From NCBI GenBank assembly GCA_963691755.1, contig OY829366.1:3038001-3102000 (forward strand): a DNA stretch of 64,000 nucleotides. Reading direction: 5' to 3'. The position numbers were made by a program, and so were the translations under genes. The notes under the pieces are model-generated. The model ran no database searches. It saw only the letters and a list, made by a program, of their open reading frames with translations, and was not told where the DNA came from. Below, in pieces: positions 42,432 through 51,611 of the stretch (its first letter is position 1; each line of letters opens with the position of its first letter). This DNA is from Dinoroseobacter sp013215265. GTDB lineage: Bacteria > Pseudomonadota > Alphaproteobacteria > Rhodobacterales > Rhodobacteraceae.

Positions 42432-44612
42432 ATGACCACTCCTGCAAACTTTCTGAAGGCTTCGTTCCCGTCCCCGATCGAGAAGCCCAAAGCCGAACGT
42501 GAAGGCCCTCAGCGCTATCTGAACCGCGAATTATCCTGGCTGGGGTTCAACTGGCGCGTGTTGGAAGAGGCCAGCAACCCACGCGTCCCCTTGCTGGAAC
42601 GTGTTCGGTTTCTGTCGATCAGCGCCGCAAACCTTGACGAGTTCTATTCTGTTCGTGTGGCAGGTCTTCGGGAATTGGCACGCGAAGGAAACCAGACGCC
42701 GGCGGCAGACGGTCGAACACCGGCGGAACAGCTGGTCCTGATCCACCGCGACGCGCGTAAGCTGATGGCGGAACAACAAGGCGTTTGGTCAACCTTGAAA
42801 AAAGAAATGGAACGTGAAGGCATTTCCTTGCTGACACGCTCGAAACTGACCAAAGGCGATCTGAAGCACCTTGAAGACGTTTTCCTGTCGAACGTCTTTC
42901 CAGTTCTCTCACCGCTTGCGATTGATCCGGCACACCCTTTCCCGTTCATCCCGAACACAGGCTATTCCCTTGTTCTTGGTCTGGAACGCGCGCGCGACGG
43001 CAAACAGCTGCAAGCGCTGCTGCCCATTCCGGGCCAGATCGACCGGTTCATTCGCTTGCCCGACAGACGCGGCAAAATCCGCTTTCTGCCGCTGGAAGAA
43101 CTCCTGCTTCTGAATGTGCCACTCTTGTTTCCGGGCTATGGCCTTGAAGCGCATTGCAGCTTCCGCATCCTGCGCGACAGCGATCTGGAACTGGAAGAAG
43201 AAGCCGAAGATCTGGTGCGTGAATTTGAAACCGCACTCAAACGCAGACGGCGTGGCGAGGTTGTACGCTTACAGTTTTCAGCGGGTGCGCCAGAAGAATT
43301 GACCGAGATTGTCACAGACGCGTTGCATGTGCTTCCTGATGAGGCGATCGAGGTTCGCGGGATCATTGGGGTCGCTGATCTCAAAGAGCTTGTGATTGAC
43401 GAACGGCCAGTTTTGCTATGGCCGAACTTCACCCCGCGCGTTCCCGAACGTGTTCAAGACCACGAAGGCGACATGTTTGCAGCGATCAAGCAGAAGGACA
43501 TGCTGCTGCATCATCCGTATGAAACCTTCGATATGGTGATCCGTTTCCTGCAGCAGGCCGCGCGTGATCCCAATGTCGTAGCGATCAAACAAACGCTTTA
43601 CCGAACATCCCGCGACAGTCCGATTGTGGCAGCGCTTTGCGAAGCCGCGGAAGATGGCAAATCAGTCACCGCCCTTGTGGAGCTGAAAGCCCGCTTTGAT
43701 GAGGCTGCAAATATCCGGCAGTCCCGACGCCTGGAGCGGTCTGGCGCCCATGTTGTCTATGGGTTCATCAACTACAAGACACATGCCAAGATTAGCACTG
43801 TGGTTCGCCGAGAGGGTAAAAAACTTGTGACCTACACCCATTACGGCACAGGCAATTACCATCCGATCACGGCGCGCATCTATACCGACCTGAGCTTCTT
43901 TACCTGTGACGATGCACTGGGGCGCGATGCCACGAAGGTGTTCAACTATGTCGGCGGATATGCGCAACCCTCGGAGCTGGAGAACCTGTCAATCAGCCCG
44001 ATCGACATGAAATCCAACCTGATTGATATGATTGGTCGCGAGGCAGAATTTGCCCGGCAAGGCCGCCCTGCAGAGATCTGGGCCAAGATGAACTCGATCA
44101 TCGAGCCCGACGTGATTGATGCGCTATATGACGCCAGTCAGGCGGGCGTGAAAATCAACCTTGTGGTACGCGGCATTTGTGGGGTGCGTCCTGGCATCAA
44201 GGGCCTCAGCGACAACATTCGCATCAAATCAGTGATTGGCCGGTTCCTCGAGCATTCGCGTATTGTTTGTTTTGGCAACGGCCACGGTCTGCCGTCAAAG
44301 AAAGCACGTGTGTTTATCAGCTCGGCCGACTGGATGGGGCGCAACCTGAACCGCCGCGTGGAAACGCTTGTGGAAACCAGAAACGCCACCGTGAAAGCCC
44401 AGATCGTCAACCAGATCATGGCAGCTAACCTGGCCGACGAGGCGCAAAGCTGGGTGCTGGATGCTGATGGTGGTTTTACGCGGTATCCTGTGCCCGAGGG
44501 CAAAACTGCCTTCAATTGCCACAGGTTCTTCATGGAAAATCCGTCACTTTCCGGTCGGGGTAGTGCGGGCGCATCCGATGTGCCTAAACTGGCGCATAGC
44601 CGCGACGATTGA
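42432..44612 (+). CDS. ppk1: Polyphosphate kinase
   Basis: 726 residues. RYLNRELSWLGFNWRVLEEASNPRVPLLERVRFLSISAANLDEFYSVRVAGL is the PPK1 head; catalytic histidines appear in FINYKTHAKISTVVRR and in RIKSVIGRFLEHSRI; the two phospholipase D-like domains are complete. Makes polyphosphate from ATP. ppx, normally adjacent, lies 1.8 kb downstream because of an insertion. The last 44 bases of ppk1 belong to the 49-bp direct repeat (see 44569-44617). Confidence 0.95.
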   Translation: MTTPANFLKASFPSPIEKPKAEREGPQRYLNRELSWLGFNWRVLEEASNPRVPLLERVRFLSISAANLDEFYSVRVAGLRELAREGNQTPAADGRTPAEQLVLIHRDARKLMAEQQGVWSTLKKEMEREGISLLTRSKLTKGDLKHLEDVFLSNVFPVLSPLAIDPAHPFPFIPNTGYSLVLGLERARDGKQLQALLPIPGQIDRFIRLPDRRGKIRFLPLEELLLLNVPLLFPGYGLEAHCSFRILRDSDLELEEEAEDLVREFETALKRRRRGEVVRLQFSAGAPEELTEIVTDALHVLPDEAIEVRGIIGVADLKELVIDERPVLLWPNFTPRVPERVQDHEGDMFAAIKQKDMLLHHPYETFDMVIRFLQQAARDPNVVAIKQTLYRTSRDSPIVAALCEAAEDGKSVTALVELKARFDEAANIRQSRRLERSGAHVVYGFINYKTHAKISTVVRREGKKLVTYTHYGTGNYHPITARIYTDLSFFTCDDALGRDATKVFNYVGGYAQPSELENLSISPIDMKSNLIDMIGREAEFARQGRPAEIWAKMNSIIEPDVIDALYDASQAGVKINLVVRGICGVRPGIKGLSDNIRIKSVIGRFLEHSRIVCFGNGHGLPSKKARVFISSADWMGRNLNRRVETLVETRNATVKAQIVNQIMAANLADEAQSWVLDADGGFTRYPVPEGKTAFNCHRFFMENPSLSGRGSAGASDVPKLAHSRDD

Positions 44613-44617
44613 TCCCG
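44569..44617 (+). repeat. 49-bp direct repeat, copy 1 (3' end of ppk1)
   Basis: An exact 49-base sequence, beginning GCGCATCCGATGTGCC and ending GATTGATCCCG, covers the end and stop of ppk1. The same 49 bases return at 46315-46363, just before ppx. The pair bounds an insertion of 1,697 bases. Confidence 0.95.
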
Positions 44618-46314
44618 TTCCAGAAAAACTGCATTTGTTTCGGACAATCCAAACAGCGACTGTCATCGCGGGACTCCAATTATGCAAGAAAACCAAAGTC
44701 GCTTCTACTTTATCACGATGGCAGCACTGCTGGTTTATGCCGTATTTCTTCAGTGGGCCGGTCAGGTCAATATCGACATTGATGAACAGCATTCTGGAAT
44801 GACGGGAAGTATGTGGAGCTGGGTCGTCGACCGGCACCCTCCGTTTGCTGGGTTTGTTGGCTATCTTTGGGGTGTTGCAACAGGTTTTTCGACCATTGCT
44901 TTCTTTGCGTTGTCCAAATTGAACGCACTTCTCGCATTGTGGGTCATCTACCTTTTAAATCTTGAATTCCTAAAACCACGGCTGGCCCTATTAGGGGTGG
45001 CTGCTTACAGTGCAACGTTCCCCTTCGTTTCAATGATGACGACCCTGGATAACAACTCAGTTCTACACGCGCTGTGGCCTGCAACAGTACTCTTTACATG
45101 GCGCGGTTTGAACCATGGCCGATGGTTGGATTGGGGTTATGCCGGGATCCTGATGGGGCTTTGTTTTCTCAGCAAGTACCACTCGCTAATCTTTGGCGCC
45201 TGTCTTCTTGCCGCCTGCTTTTTGGTCTTCGCTGTAAAGCGCAATTGGCAATGGGCGAAGCTAGGCTTGGCGTGCGGCTTGGCTTTGGCACTTTTTGCAC
45301 CGCATATATTATCCGAGTATTCTCACGGCTTTCAGACGCTGGAGTGGGCCCAATCCTCGGCGGATGGGGTCACAAATGCGGGGCCAGACGGTCGTCTGTC
45401 GATACCCACTTTTTTGGCGTCCAACGCACTGTATAACTTGTTCGGAACCGGCCTATTAGTGTTTCTAGCTTGGCGACATGGCTGGCTAAAGTTCACCGCC
45501 CCCAGAACTGCAAACGACAAATCCATCTGGCATTTCTTGCTGGTTATGGCGGCGCTCTTTCCTGCCTTCCCCGTCTTGTTATCTGCAGTTTTTGGCATAA
45601 GCTTGAAGGCAACATGGGGATTTAATGCATTCTTTTTACTTCCCACACTGGTTTTGTGGGTTGGCGCACGAGCCTCAGCAGACGCCTTTTCTGAAGTAAC
45701 ATGGCGGCGCTTCGTTACCGTTGTACCCGCATATTTGGCTCTAATGACCACTCTCGTGATCGCAAATGGATTTACAAACGCTTCGCGCCCATTGGCACTG
45801 CAAGACACAATACATGAAGTTGACAGGATCTGGTCCATTAACACAGACGTCCCAATCGAATTGTCAGTTGCAATGTCAGAAACCGCCGTCGGTATGACCT
45901 TTTATAGCAGATTCCACCCCAAGCTAAAACTTTCGGGTACGGATCCAGAGCGCGGAACATGGCTGTTGAATGAAGAGCGATGCTATGAGCGGGGAACGGT
46001 CATACTCTGGGGAGGACGCACGGACTGGCGCGATCGCAATGGCCAGCAGCCAGCGTTTGATGCAGAAATTGAGATGCCTGCACGTTGGACAAACCTTACG
46101 TGGACCAAGCCCGTGTACATGTACATGCAAGCCTTCCCCGATGGCATATGCTTCTGATCCAAATGCTAAGTGAACAACGCAAACCTAAAAATTAGATACG
46201 TGTTATACGGACCCAAACAAAAAAGAACTTGGGTCTGAAGATTAAGTTTTCTGGTCGAGAACGAATACCACGAACCGTTCGATACTATGCCTGAAAGCGT
46301 CCTATCTTAAGAGC
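44618..46314. mobile_element. Insertion between ppk1 and ppx carrying a GT39-type gene
   Basis: The stretch between the two perfect 49-bp repeats holds one gene (44682-46157) and an A/T-rich tail with no transposase or recombinase and no terminal inverted repeats. Removing one repeat plus the insert restores a normal ppk1-ppx spacing of about 80 bases. How it entered is unknown: site-specific integration at the ppk1 3' end or illegitimate recombination. Confidence 0.65.
44682..46157 (+). CDS. GT39/ArnT-type membrane glycosyltransferase
   Basis: 491 residues with about ten to twelve membrane helices and a C-terminal periplasmic domain with two or more Cys. The luminal acid motif DIDEQHSGM and the DRHPPFAG block fit dolichyl-phosphate-mannose-type (PMT_2) glycosyltransferases that act on lipid-linked sugars at the inner membrane's outer face. 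Codon use is A/T-richer than that of ppk1 and ppx. It lies within the 49-bp-repeat-bounded insertion, so it is probably foreign; it may modify surface glycans. Confidence 0.8.
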   Translation: MQENQSRFYFITMAALLVYAVFLQWAGQVNIDIDEQHSGMTGSMWSWVVDRHPPFAGFVGYLWGVATGFSTIAFFALSKLNALLALWVIYLLNLEFLKPRLALLGVAAYSATFPFVSMMTTLDNNSVLHALWPATVLFTWRGLNHGRWLDWGYAGILMGLCFLSKYHSLIFGACLLAACFLVFAVKRNWQWAKLGLACGLALALFAPHILSEYSHGFQTLEWAQSSADGVTNAGPDGRLSIPTFLASNALYNLFGTGLLVFLAWRHGWLKFTAPRTANDKSIWHFLLVMAALFPAFPVLLSAVFGISLKATWGFNAFFLLPTLVLWVGARASADAFSEVTWRRFVTVVPAYLALMTTLVIANGFTNASRPLALQDTIHEVDRIWSINTDVPIELSVAMSETAVGMTFYSRFHPKLKLSGTDPERGTWLLNEERCYERGTVILWGGRTDWRDRNGQQPAFDAEIEMPARWTNLTWTKPVYMYMQAFPDGICF

Positions 46315-46363
46315 GCGCATCCGATGTGCCTAAACTGGCGCATAGCCGCGACGATTGATCCCG
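46315..46363 (+). repeat. 49-bp direct repeat, copy 2 (before ppx)
   Basis: Identical to 44569-44617. It carries the last codons and stop of ppk1 as a duplicate, immediately upstream of ppx, and marks the right boundary of the insertion. Confidence 0.95.
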
Positions 46364-46435
46364 CCTCTCAAGGGTTGCTTGACCCGGCCAACCCGCAGTT
46401 TCTAGTGTTAAGTTTGAGGGGTCAGGCGCGAGGGG

Positions 46436-47980
46436 GTGCGCGTGGACGAAGAGGTTGCTACGCAAATGGACTGGTCCCCATTTTCGCATCAAACACTATT
46501 GGACCCAGAGGCACGGGCGCTCAGCCGCGTCGGTGTTATCGATGTCGGCTCGAACTCTGTTCGCATGGTCGTTTTCGATGGCGCTGCGCGTGCACCTGCA
46601 TATTTCTACAACGAAAAAGTCATGTGCGCCCTGGGCGCAGGTCTGTCGAGCTCTGGCATCCTGAACCCGGACGGTCGCATCCGTGCGAAGGCCGCGATCA
46701 TCCGGTTTGTAAAACTCGCAGGTGGTATGAAAGTAACTCCCTTACTGGCCGTTGCGACCGCAGCTGTACGCGAAGCCACGGACGGTCCGGCCTTCTGTGA
46801 AGAGATCGAGGCCGAAACGGGCCTGAAACTTTGGGTGATCGACGGGGAACAGGAAGCAAGGTTCTCGGCTCAGGGGGTTTTGCTTGGTTGGCCCGGTGCA
46901 GAAGGCCTGATGTGTGATATCGGCGGGTCGTCGATGGAAATCGCCGAAATTCAGGACGGCGAGGTGGGGCGGTGCGCAACTTCATCCCTCGGCCCCTTGA
47001 AACTTGCAGATGTCAAAGGCGGCAAAAAAGGACTTCGTGACCATGTCCGGTCAGAGCTTGCGCAATTGGCAAAAACTGTCCCGGTGCGGCACAAAAGGCT
47101 CTACCTCGTTGGAGGATCCTGGCGCGCTTTTGCCAGACTCGACATGTTGCGCAAGGGATACCCCCTTGCTGTTCTGCACGAATACGAAATGTCACCTAAG
47201 TCCATTCGCGCCACAATCGATTGGATAGAAACGCAAGATCTCAATGACTTGCGGCTCCAGACTGGCATTGGACAGGCCCGTATTTCGCTCATTCCCAAAG
47301 CAATTCAGGTCCTGCGTCCATTGCTTGCAACGTTTAAGCCAAGCGCCGTCGCAGTCTCCAGCTTCGGTATTCGGGAAGGCGTGCTTTATGAACAGATGTC
47401 AGACAGGCTGCGCCGTCGTGATCCGCTGATCGAGGCCAGCCGGTTTGCCGAAGCGCGCAGCGCACGCATGCCCGGGTTCGGCAAGGTTCTCTTCGAATTC
47501 ATATCGCCGCTCTACAAAGGGGCACGCGAAAGCGAGCGTCGGTTGGTGCGCGCGGCGTGTCACCTGCATGACGTAGGCTGGCGTGCCCACCCGGACTACC
47601 GATCCGAAGTGGTCTTTGATACCGCGACCCAGGCCAACCTCGCGGGTATGACCCATGAAGAGCGTATCTTTCTGGGGCTATCGCTGCTTCACAGGTACAA
47701 AAACAGCCGGGCCGGCAGCCGTTTTGAACCCTTCTTCGACATGATTACGCCGGAAGAACAAATACGCGCCGAAGTGTTGGGAAAAGCGTTGCGTTTCGGG
47801 GCAATGTTTGCAGCTGAAGACGGTGAATTTCTGGGCAAGCTCAAATGGTTTCCAAAGAAAAAGATCCTTGAGGTACACATGCGAAAGGACCTTGCCATTC
47901 TGCTCGGTGAGGTGGCCCAGGCCCGCTTCAATTCGCTGGCAAAATCACTCGAAGCACAATCACGCGTGGTGATGCGGTAA
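46436..47980 (+). CDS. ppx: Exopolyphosphatase (Ppx/GppA family)
   Basis: 514 residues. ASKHA-type ATPase-fold motifs GVIDVGSNSVRMVVFDGA and CDIGGSSMEIAEIQDG are intact; a C-terminal HD-like helical region (ACHLHDVGWRAHPDYRSEVVFDTA) follows, as in alphaproteobacterial Ppx. Removes phosphate from polyphosphate; counterpart of ppk1. The start is uncertain: GTG at 46436, or ATG at 46466. Confidence 0.92.
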   Translation: MRVDEEVATQMDWSPFSHQTLLDPEARALSRVGVIDVGSNSVRMVVFDGAARAPAYFYNEKVMCALGAGLSSSGILNPDGRIRAKAAIIRFVKLAGGMKVTPLLAVATAAVREATDGPAFCEEIEAETGLKLWVIDGEQEARFSAQGVLLGWPGAEGLMCDIGGSSMEIAEIQDGEVGRCATSSLGPLKLADVKGGKKGLRDHVRSELAQLAKTVPVRHKRLYLVGGSWRAFARLDMLRKGYPLAVLHEYEMSPKSIRATIDWIETQDLNDLRLQTGIGQARISLIPKAIQVLRPLLATFKPSAVAVSSFGIREGVLYEQMSDRLRRRDPLIEASRFAEARSARMPGFGKVLFEFISPLYKGARESERRLVRAACHLHDVGWRAHPDYRSEVVFDTATQANLAGMTHEERIFLGLSLLHRYKNSRAGSRFEPFFDMITPEEQIRAEVLGKALRFGAMFAAEDGEFLGKLKWFPKKKILEVHMRKDLAILLGEVAQARFNSLAKSLEAQSRVVMR

Positions 47981-47991
47981 GATACCAAACC

Positions 47992-49002
47992 CTATAAATC
48001 GACGTCCCAGGACACGGGAAAATGGTCGGAGGCTGTTAACAAGGCCTCGCGCATTTCAGGGTCGGCATAGCATTGAATGTCATCGAACGGATGCCAGATC
48101 CGCCAACGTCCGTTGAGTGCCTTCAGACCAGGTGACACCATAATGTAATCCAGCAGCACGCTGAGCCATTGTTTTGTGTCGCGATTGAAGAAGCGCGCGG
48201 TCACTGGGGTGGCAGCCAGACGCCGGCGAAGCCCGAGTTCGACATGGGGGTCGTAAAGCTGCTGCTCTGGCGCGCCATCATGACCGAGGACAATTTCGAC
48301 ACCGGAGCGCCCGAAGAGTTCCTCAAACTCGTCAAGCCCCGGACCATCATTCAGATCCCCCAGCACCACAAGGGCATCGCCTTTGGCCAAATCCGCCTCC
48401 ACCCGTTTGCGAAGCCAGATGCATTGGGCAAGTTGCTTGCGCCGGTTCTCAATTGAAATCCGCTTCGCTTCGTTTGATGACTTGGCCCCATGGGGCGCCT
48501 TTGATTTGGCATGCACCCCAATCAGCCGTAGCGAATTGCCCCGTTTGGTTTGAAGCGAAACCTCAAGCGGCGGCTTGGAAAACGCAATCGTCTCGGGCGC
48601 ATCGTCAACATCGAGATCACGTGGCATTGTCAGATCAAAACGCGGGATCAGCCCATCGGCTCTTGGATCATGGCGCGCACTCATCGCGTCGGGATCGTAA
48701 AGCAACGCGATTTCCTGCTGGGTATCATTGGTGAAGCCGATCAACGCTTCGCGCGCCCGCAATCCGTAGATCTGCGCAAAATTTTCCAGCGCGGCGACCG
48801 TTGAACGGTGCGGGCTATGATCAGGTGCTTCGATCACCATGACAGCATCTGCATCAATGGCCCGGAACACATGACCCAAGGCATCTGCCTGCATTTGCTT
48901 GGTGACATTGTATCTTGCCGACCAGCTTCCGTCGCGTATCAGGGCACCGTCATCTTCGAAAAGGCTGTTGAACCATTCGACGTTATAGGTGGCGAGACGC
49001 AT
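47992..49002 (-). CDS. Endonuclease/exonuclease/phosphatase-family protein
   Basis: 336 residues. N-terminal TYNVEWF (family opening), VMVIEAPDH, LIGVHAKSKA, VVLGDLNDGPG (metal-binding), and SDHFPVSWDV (catalytic His) are all present. Could be a DNA nuclease or a phosphoesterase on lipids or nucleotides. Starts directly after the DjlA-like gene's end (1-base gap) in the same direction. Confidence 0.85.
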   Translation of the reverse strand: MRLATYNVEWFNSLFEDDGALIRDGSWSARYNVTKQMQADALGHVFRAIDADAVMVIEAPDHSPHRSTVAALENFAQIYGLRAREALIGFTNDTQQEIALLYDPDAMSARHDPRADGLIPRFDLTMPRDLDVDDAPETIAFSKPPLEVSLQTKRGNSLRLIGVHAKSKAPHGAKSSNEAKRISIENRRKQLAQCIWLRKRVEADLAKGDALVVLGDLNDGPGLDEFEELFGRSGVEIVLGHDGAPEQQLYDPHVELGLRRRLAATPVTARFFNRDTKQWLSVLLDYIMVSPGLKALNGRWRIWHPFDDIQCYADPEMREALLTASDHFPVSWDVDL

Positions 49003-49686
49003 TCAGGCTGCGGACTTCGTGCTGATTTCTTCCCAAGCGCGGTTGATCGCGATCAGCCGTTTTTCGGCCAGCTTGATCGCTTCTTCAGGAACTCCGCGCG
49101 CCATCATTGCGTCCGGATGGGTTTCACGCACCAAGGCCCGCCATGCCGTTTTGACGTCCTCCATCGGTGTCCCCGGACGTACACCCAGAATTTCATATGG
49201 ATCACGCGGGGCATCGGGGACAAATTGCGACCGGATCGACCGGAAGCAGGGCTCTCCCAAACCAAAGATTTCCGCGATACGGGACAGGAACGCATCTTCT
49301 GCGGGGTGATAGCTGCCATCGGCCACCGCGATATGGAACAGACCTTCCAGAAGATCGGTGAGCGGGCGTTTGTCATCGCCAAACATCCGAGCAATCCGCT
49401 GCGCATATTCTTCAAATCCCGCCACATCTTCACGGGCAAGATTGAACACACGCGCCGCATTGGCTTCCTCAGAAGGCGGAATGGTGAAGACCTGACGAAA
49501 CGCTGCAACCTCAACACGCTTCACCAGACCATCGGCTTTGGCCATCTTCGCCCCAAGTGCGATCACGGCAATGGCGAACGCAACGGTGCGCTCCGGCGGG
49601 GTGCGCAAACGGTCAAATACCTGCGCAAGGCTTTCGCCCTGGCGCAATGCGGCGAGCGCTTCGCTTATACGGATCCAAATCGACAT
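49003..49686 (-). CDS. DjlA-like TerB-DnaJ co-chaperone
   Basis: 227 residues. A TerB-like helical part (residues about 25-150, AIAVIALGAKMAKADGLVKRVEVAAFRQVF, FHIAVADGSYHPAEDAFLSRIAEIFGL) is followed by a J-domain (DPYEILGVRPGTPMEDVKTAWRALVRETHPDAMMARG) with the HPD motif that stimulates DnaK. The N-terminal membrane anchor of E. coli DjlA is weak or missing. Confidence 0.9.
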   Translation of the reverse strand: MSIWIRISEALAALRQGESLAQVFDRLRTPPERTVAFAIAVIALGAKMAKADGLVKRVEVAAFRQVFTIPPSEEANAARVFNLAREDVAGFEEYAQRIARMFGDDKRPLTDLLEGLFHIAVADGSYHPAEDAFLSRIAEIFGLGEPCFRSIRSQFVPDAPRDPYEILGVRPGTPMEDVKTAWRALVRETHPDAMMARGVPEEAIKLAEKRLIAINRAWEEISTKSAA

Positions 49687-49729
49687 AAGCCTAGGCCTAG
49701 CTTATTGCACACGCCCTGTCAGGGGGGCC

Positions 49730-50203
49730 TCACAAAACCTTGCGCATCAAAATGAGATCCATCCATCGCCCGAACTTTCGACCCACTTCAGGCAAGACCG
49801 CGATCTCTTCATAACCTAGGGCTGCATGAAAAGCCTTACCGTCTGGGTTTTCGCTACTGATACCCGCCCAAATGGTGTGAACACCCGCGTCACGCGCATG
49901 ATCTTCGACCGCTTCCATCAGACCACGACCGAAGCCTTTTCCTCGGGCATCGGGTGCAAGCTGGATCGTGTGTTCTTTGGTACGCGCATATCCCGGTCCG
50001 CTGCGAAACGGGAAGTACGTCGCAAATCCCACGACCTTGCCGTCTTGTTCTGCAACAAAAAAAGGACGCCCCGCTGCATTGGCCTGCACCAGTTCCGCGA
50101 CCTCTTTCTCGGCGTTTGTGAATGTCGCTGCCGTATCACGAATGATCTGGTTCCAGATCTTGGCGATCTGGGGGAAATCGTCTTTTACGGCAGGACGGAT
50201 CAT
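49730..50203 (-). CDS. GNAT acetyltransferase (phosphinothricin-acetyltransferase-like)
   Basis: 157 residues. IRPAVKDDFPQIAKIWNQIIRDTAATF is the typical head of Pat/Bar-like enzymes; the acetyl-CoA loop is APDARGKGFGRGLMEA, followed by GISSENPDGKAFHAALGYEE. Acetylates an amine, possibly methionine sulfoximine/sulfone-type. Overlaps the next gene upstream by 4 bases. Confidence 0.85.
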   Translation of the reverse strand: MIRPAVKDDFPQIAKIWNQIIRDTAATFTNAEKEVAELVQANAAGRPFFVAEQDGKVVGFATYFPFRSGPGYARTKEHTIQLAPDARGKGFGRGLMEAVEDHARDAGVHTIWAGISSENPDGKAFHAALGYEEIAVLPEVGRKFGRWMDLILMRKVL

Positions 50204-50784
50204 AAGGAGACCTCTCCTTTCGGGGTATCAAAACGGGCGGAAATCTTTGGATCACCGGGCGCGATTATGACCCGCTTATCAGGCAGATCAGGCAGCAGTG
50301 CCGCCTCTGGGTGCACCACAGAAACCTCCAAAAGCGACACGCCAGCGTCCGGCAAACGCGCCTGAGGCGTTTCGCCGTGCCAATACAGAACCGAGGGCGC
50401 AAGCAAACCCAACGGGCTGTCGATGGGGGTTGTCATGTCCCAACGCAAATCGCCACGCGTTCGCGTCTCGGGTACGGGATAGTGGCCGGGCAACTGGGCA
50501 TAGTTCTCTATTGGATCTGACGACCAGACCCATGCCACAAGCCGGGGACTGCCCGAAAATGCATCCAACCCAAACCATCTTGCCTTGGCCGGATGTGGCA
50601 AGCTGGGATCAATGGCGATGACCTCAAGATAAGTTTTCGGGCCCAGTGACAAAAGACGGTTATGGGTGCCCATGAAATGATGCTGTCCGCCCGGGGCCAG
50701 CGGAACACCCAGCAGATCTTCGGTGAACTGCGTGCCCTCATCGAGGGTTTCAGCGGCGATAACGATATGGTCGAGTGCAAACAT
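50200..50784 (-). CDS. VOC-like (Glyoxalase_3-type) protein
   Basis: 194 residues. LDHIVIAAETLDEGTQFTEDLLGVPLAPGGQHHFMGTHNRLLSLGPKTYLEVIAIDP matches the PF13468 VOC-like group. The catalytic role is unknown. Co-transcribed with the acetyltransferase gene downstream (4-base overlap). Confidence 0.8.
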   Translation of the reverse strand: MFALDHIVIAAETLDEGTQFTEDLLGVPLAPGGQHHFMGTHNRLLSLGPKTYLEVIAIDPSLPHPAKARWFGLDAFSGSPRLVAWVWSSDPIENYAQLPGHYPVPETRTRGDLRWDMTTPIDSPLGLLAPSVLYWHGETPQARLPDAGVSLLEVSVVHPEAALLPDLPDKRVIIAPGDPKISARFDTPKGEVSL

Positions 50785-50824
50785 TGCAACACGCTAGCGC
50801 CACGCCTTGCGCAAGAAAATAGAG

Positions 50825-51550
50825 CTATCGAAGATGCGTCGAGAAAAAGTGCGTTAACCTGCGCCAAAGCTCGGGTTCGGTGTCAAAATCAAACCCATGC
50901 CCCTGCCCCTCGGCCTGCCACAGCTCCACCGGACGTCCTGCATTTTCGCGCCGTGCCGCAAGCCTTGCTGTCATGTCTGGCGACCAGACGTCATCTGCAA
51001 GACCAACAGACAGGAACATCGGACCCTGATAGCGCTCCACTGCAATTTCCCTGCCAGGCGTCAGTCGCGTATCCCCACCCTGCATCACCCATGCCCGGGG
51101 CGCATCCGGCTCAAGTCGACGCCAGGATTGTCCGGCGCGAAACGCGGCAGGATCGAACGCCCCCATCACAACATCAGACGGCGCATGGGCAGCAATGCAG
51201 GCATAAGGTTTGGTCGCGGGAAGAAGGCTCGCCAAAAGCATCGCCAACTGCCCCCCCATGGACCAGCCAAAGAGCCCAACCTGCCCCGAGCACCAGTCAT
51301 GCGCTGCGAATTCATGCCCAGCATCGATCATAGGCTGAATGGGAACGTCCTGAATGGGACCCGCCCCCCAGAAATCCCCGGTGCCATAGCTGAGAGGCAG
51401 GGCCGCAAACCCATGCGCCGCCAGGATTGCGGCGAATCGGTGGGACCAGCCCGCCATCGGACCCTCAGATCCGTGCAGGATCACGATGCCGGGTGCAGGT
51501 TCGTCAGGGGCGTAAATCGGACCATGAGCCCCAAACTGGCAAAGTCGCAT
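50825..51550 (-). CDS. Alpha/beta hydrolase (dienelactone hydrolase/BAAT-like)
   Basis: 241 residues. Oxyanion HGSEGPMAGW, nucleophile elbow FGWSMGGQLA (Ser), acid GLADDVWSPD, and base GQGHGFDFD. Cytoplasmic; acts on esters or thioesters of unknown nature. Start is the ATG at 51550 with GGGAGA; the longer frame from 51583 is not supported. Confidence 0.82.
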   Translation of the reverse strand: MRLCQFGAHGPIYAPDEPAPGIVILHGSEGPMAGWSHRFAAILAAHGFAALPLSYGTGDFWGAGPIQDVPIQPMIDAGHEFAAHDWCSGQVGLFGWSMGGQLAMLLASLLPATKPYACIAAHAPSDVVMGAFDPAAFRAGQSWRRLEPDAPRAWVMQGGDTRLTPGREIAVERYQGPMFLSVGLADDVWSPDMTARLAARRENAGRPVELWQAEGQGHGFDFDTEPELWRRLTHFFSTHLR

Positions 51551-51611
51551 TGCGTTCTCCCAATCGCGCCGGGTGCAGGCCACACCCTGCGCGACCCTCT
51601 AAACCGACTGA

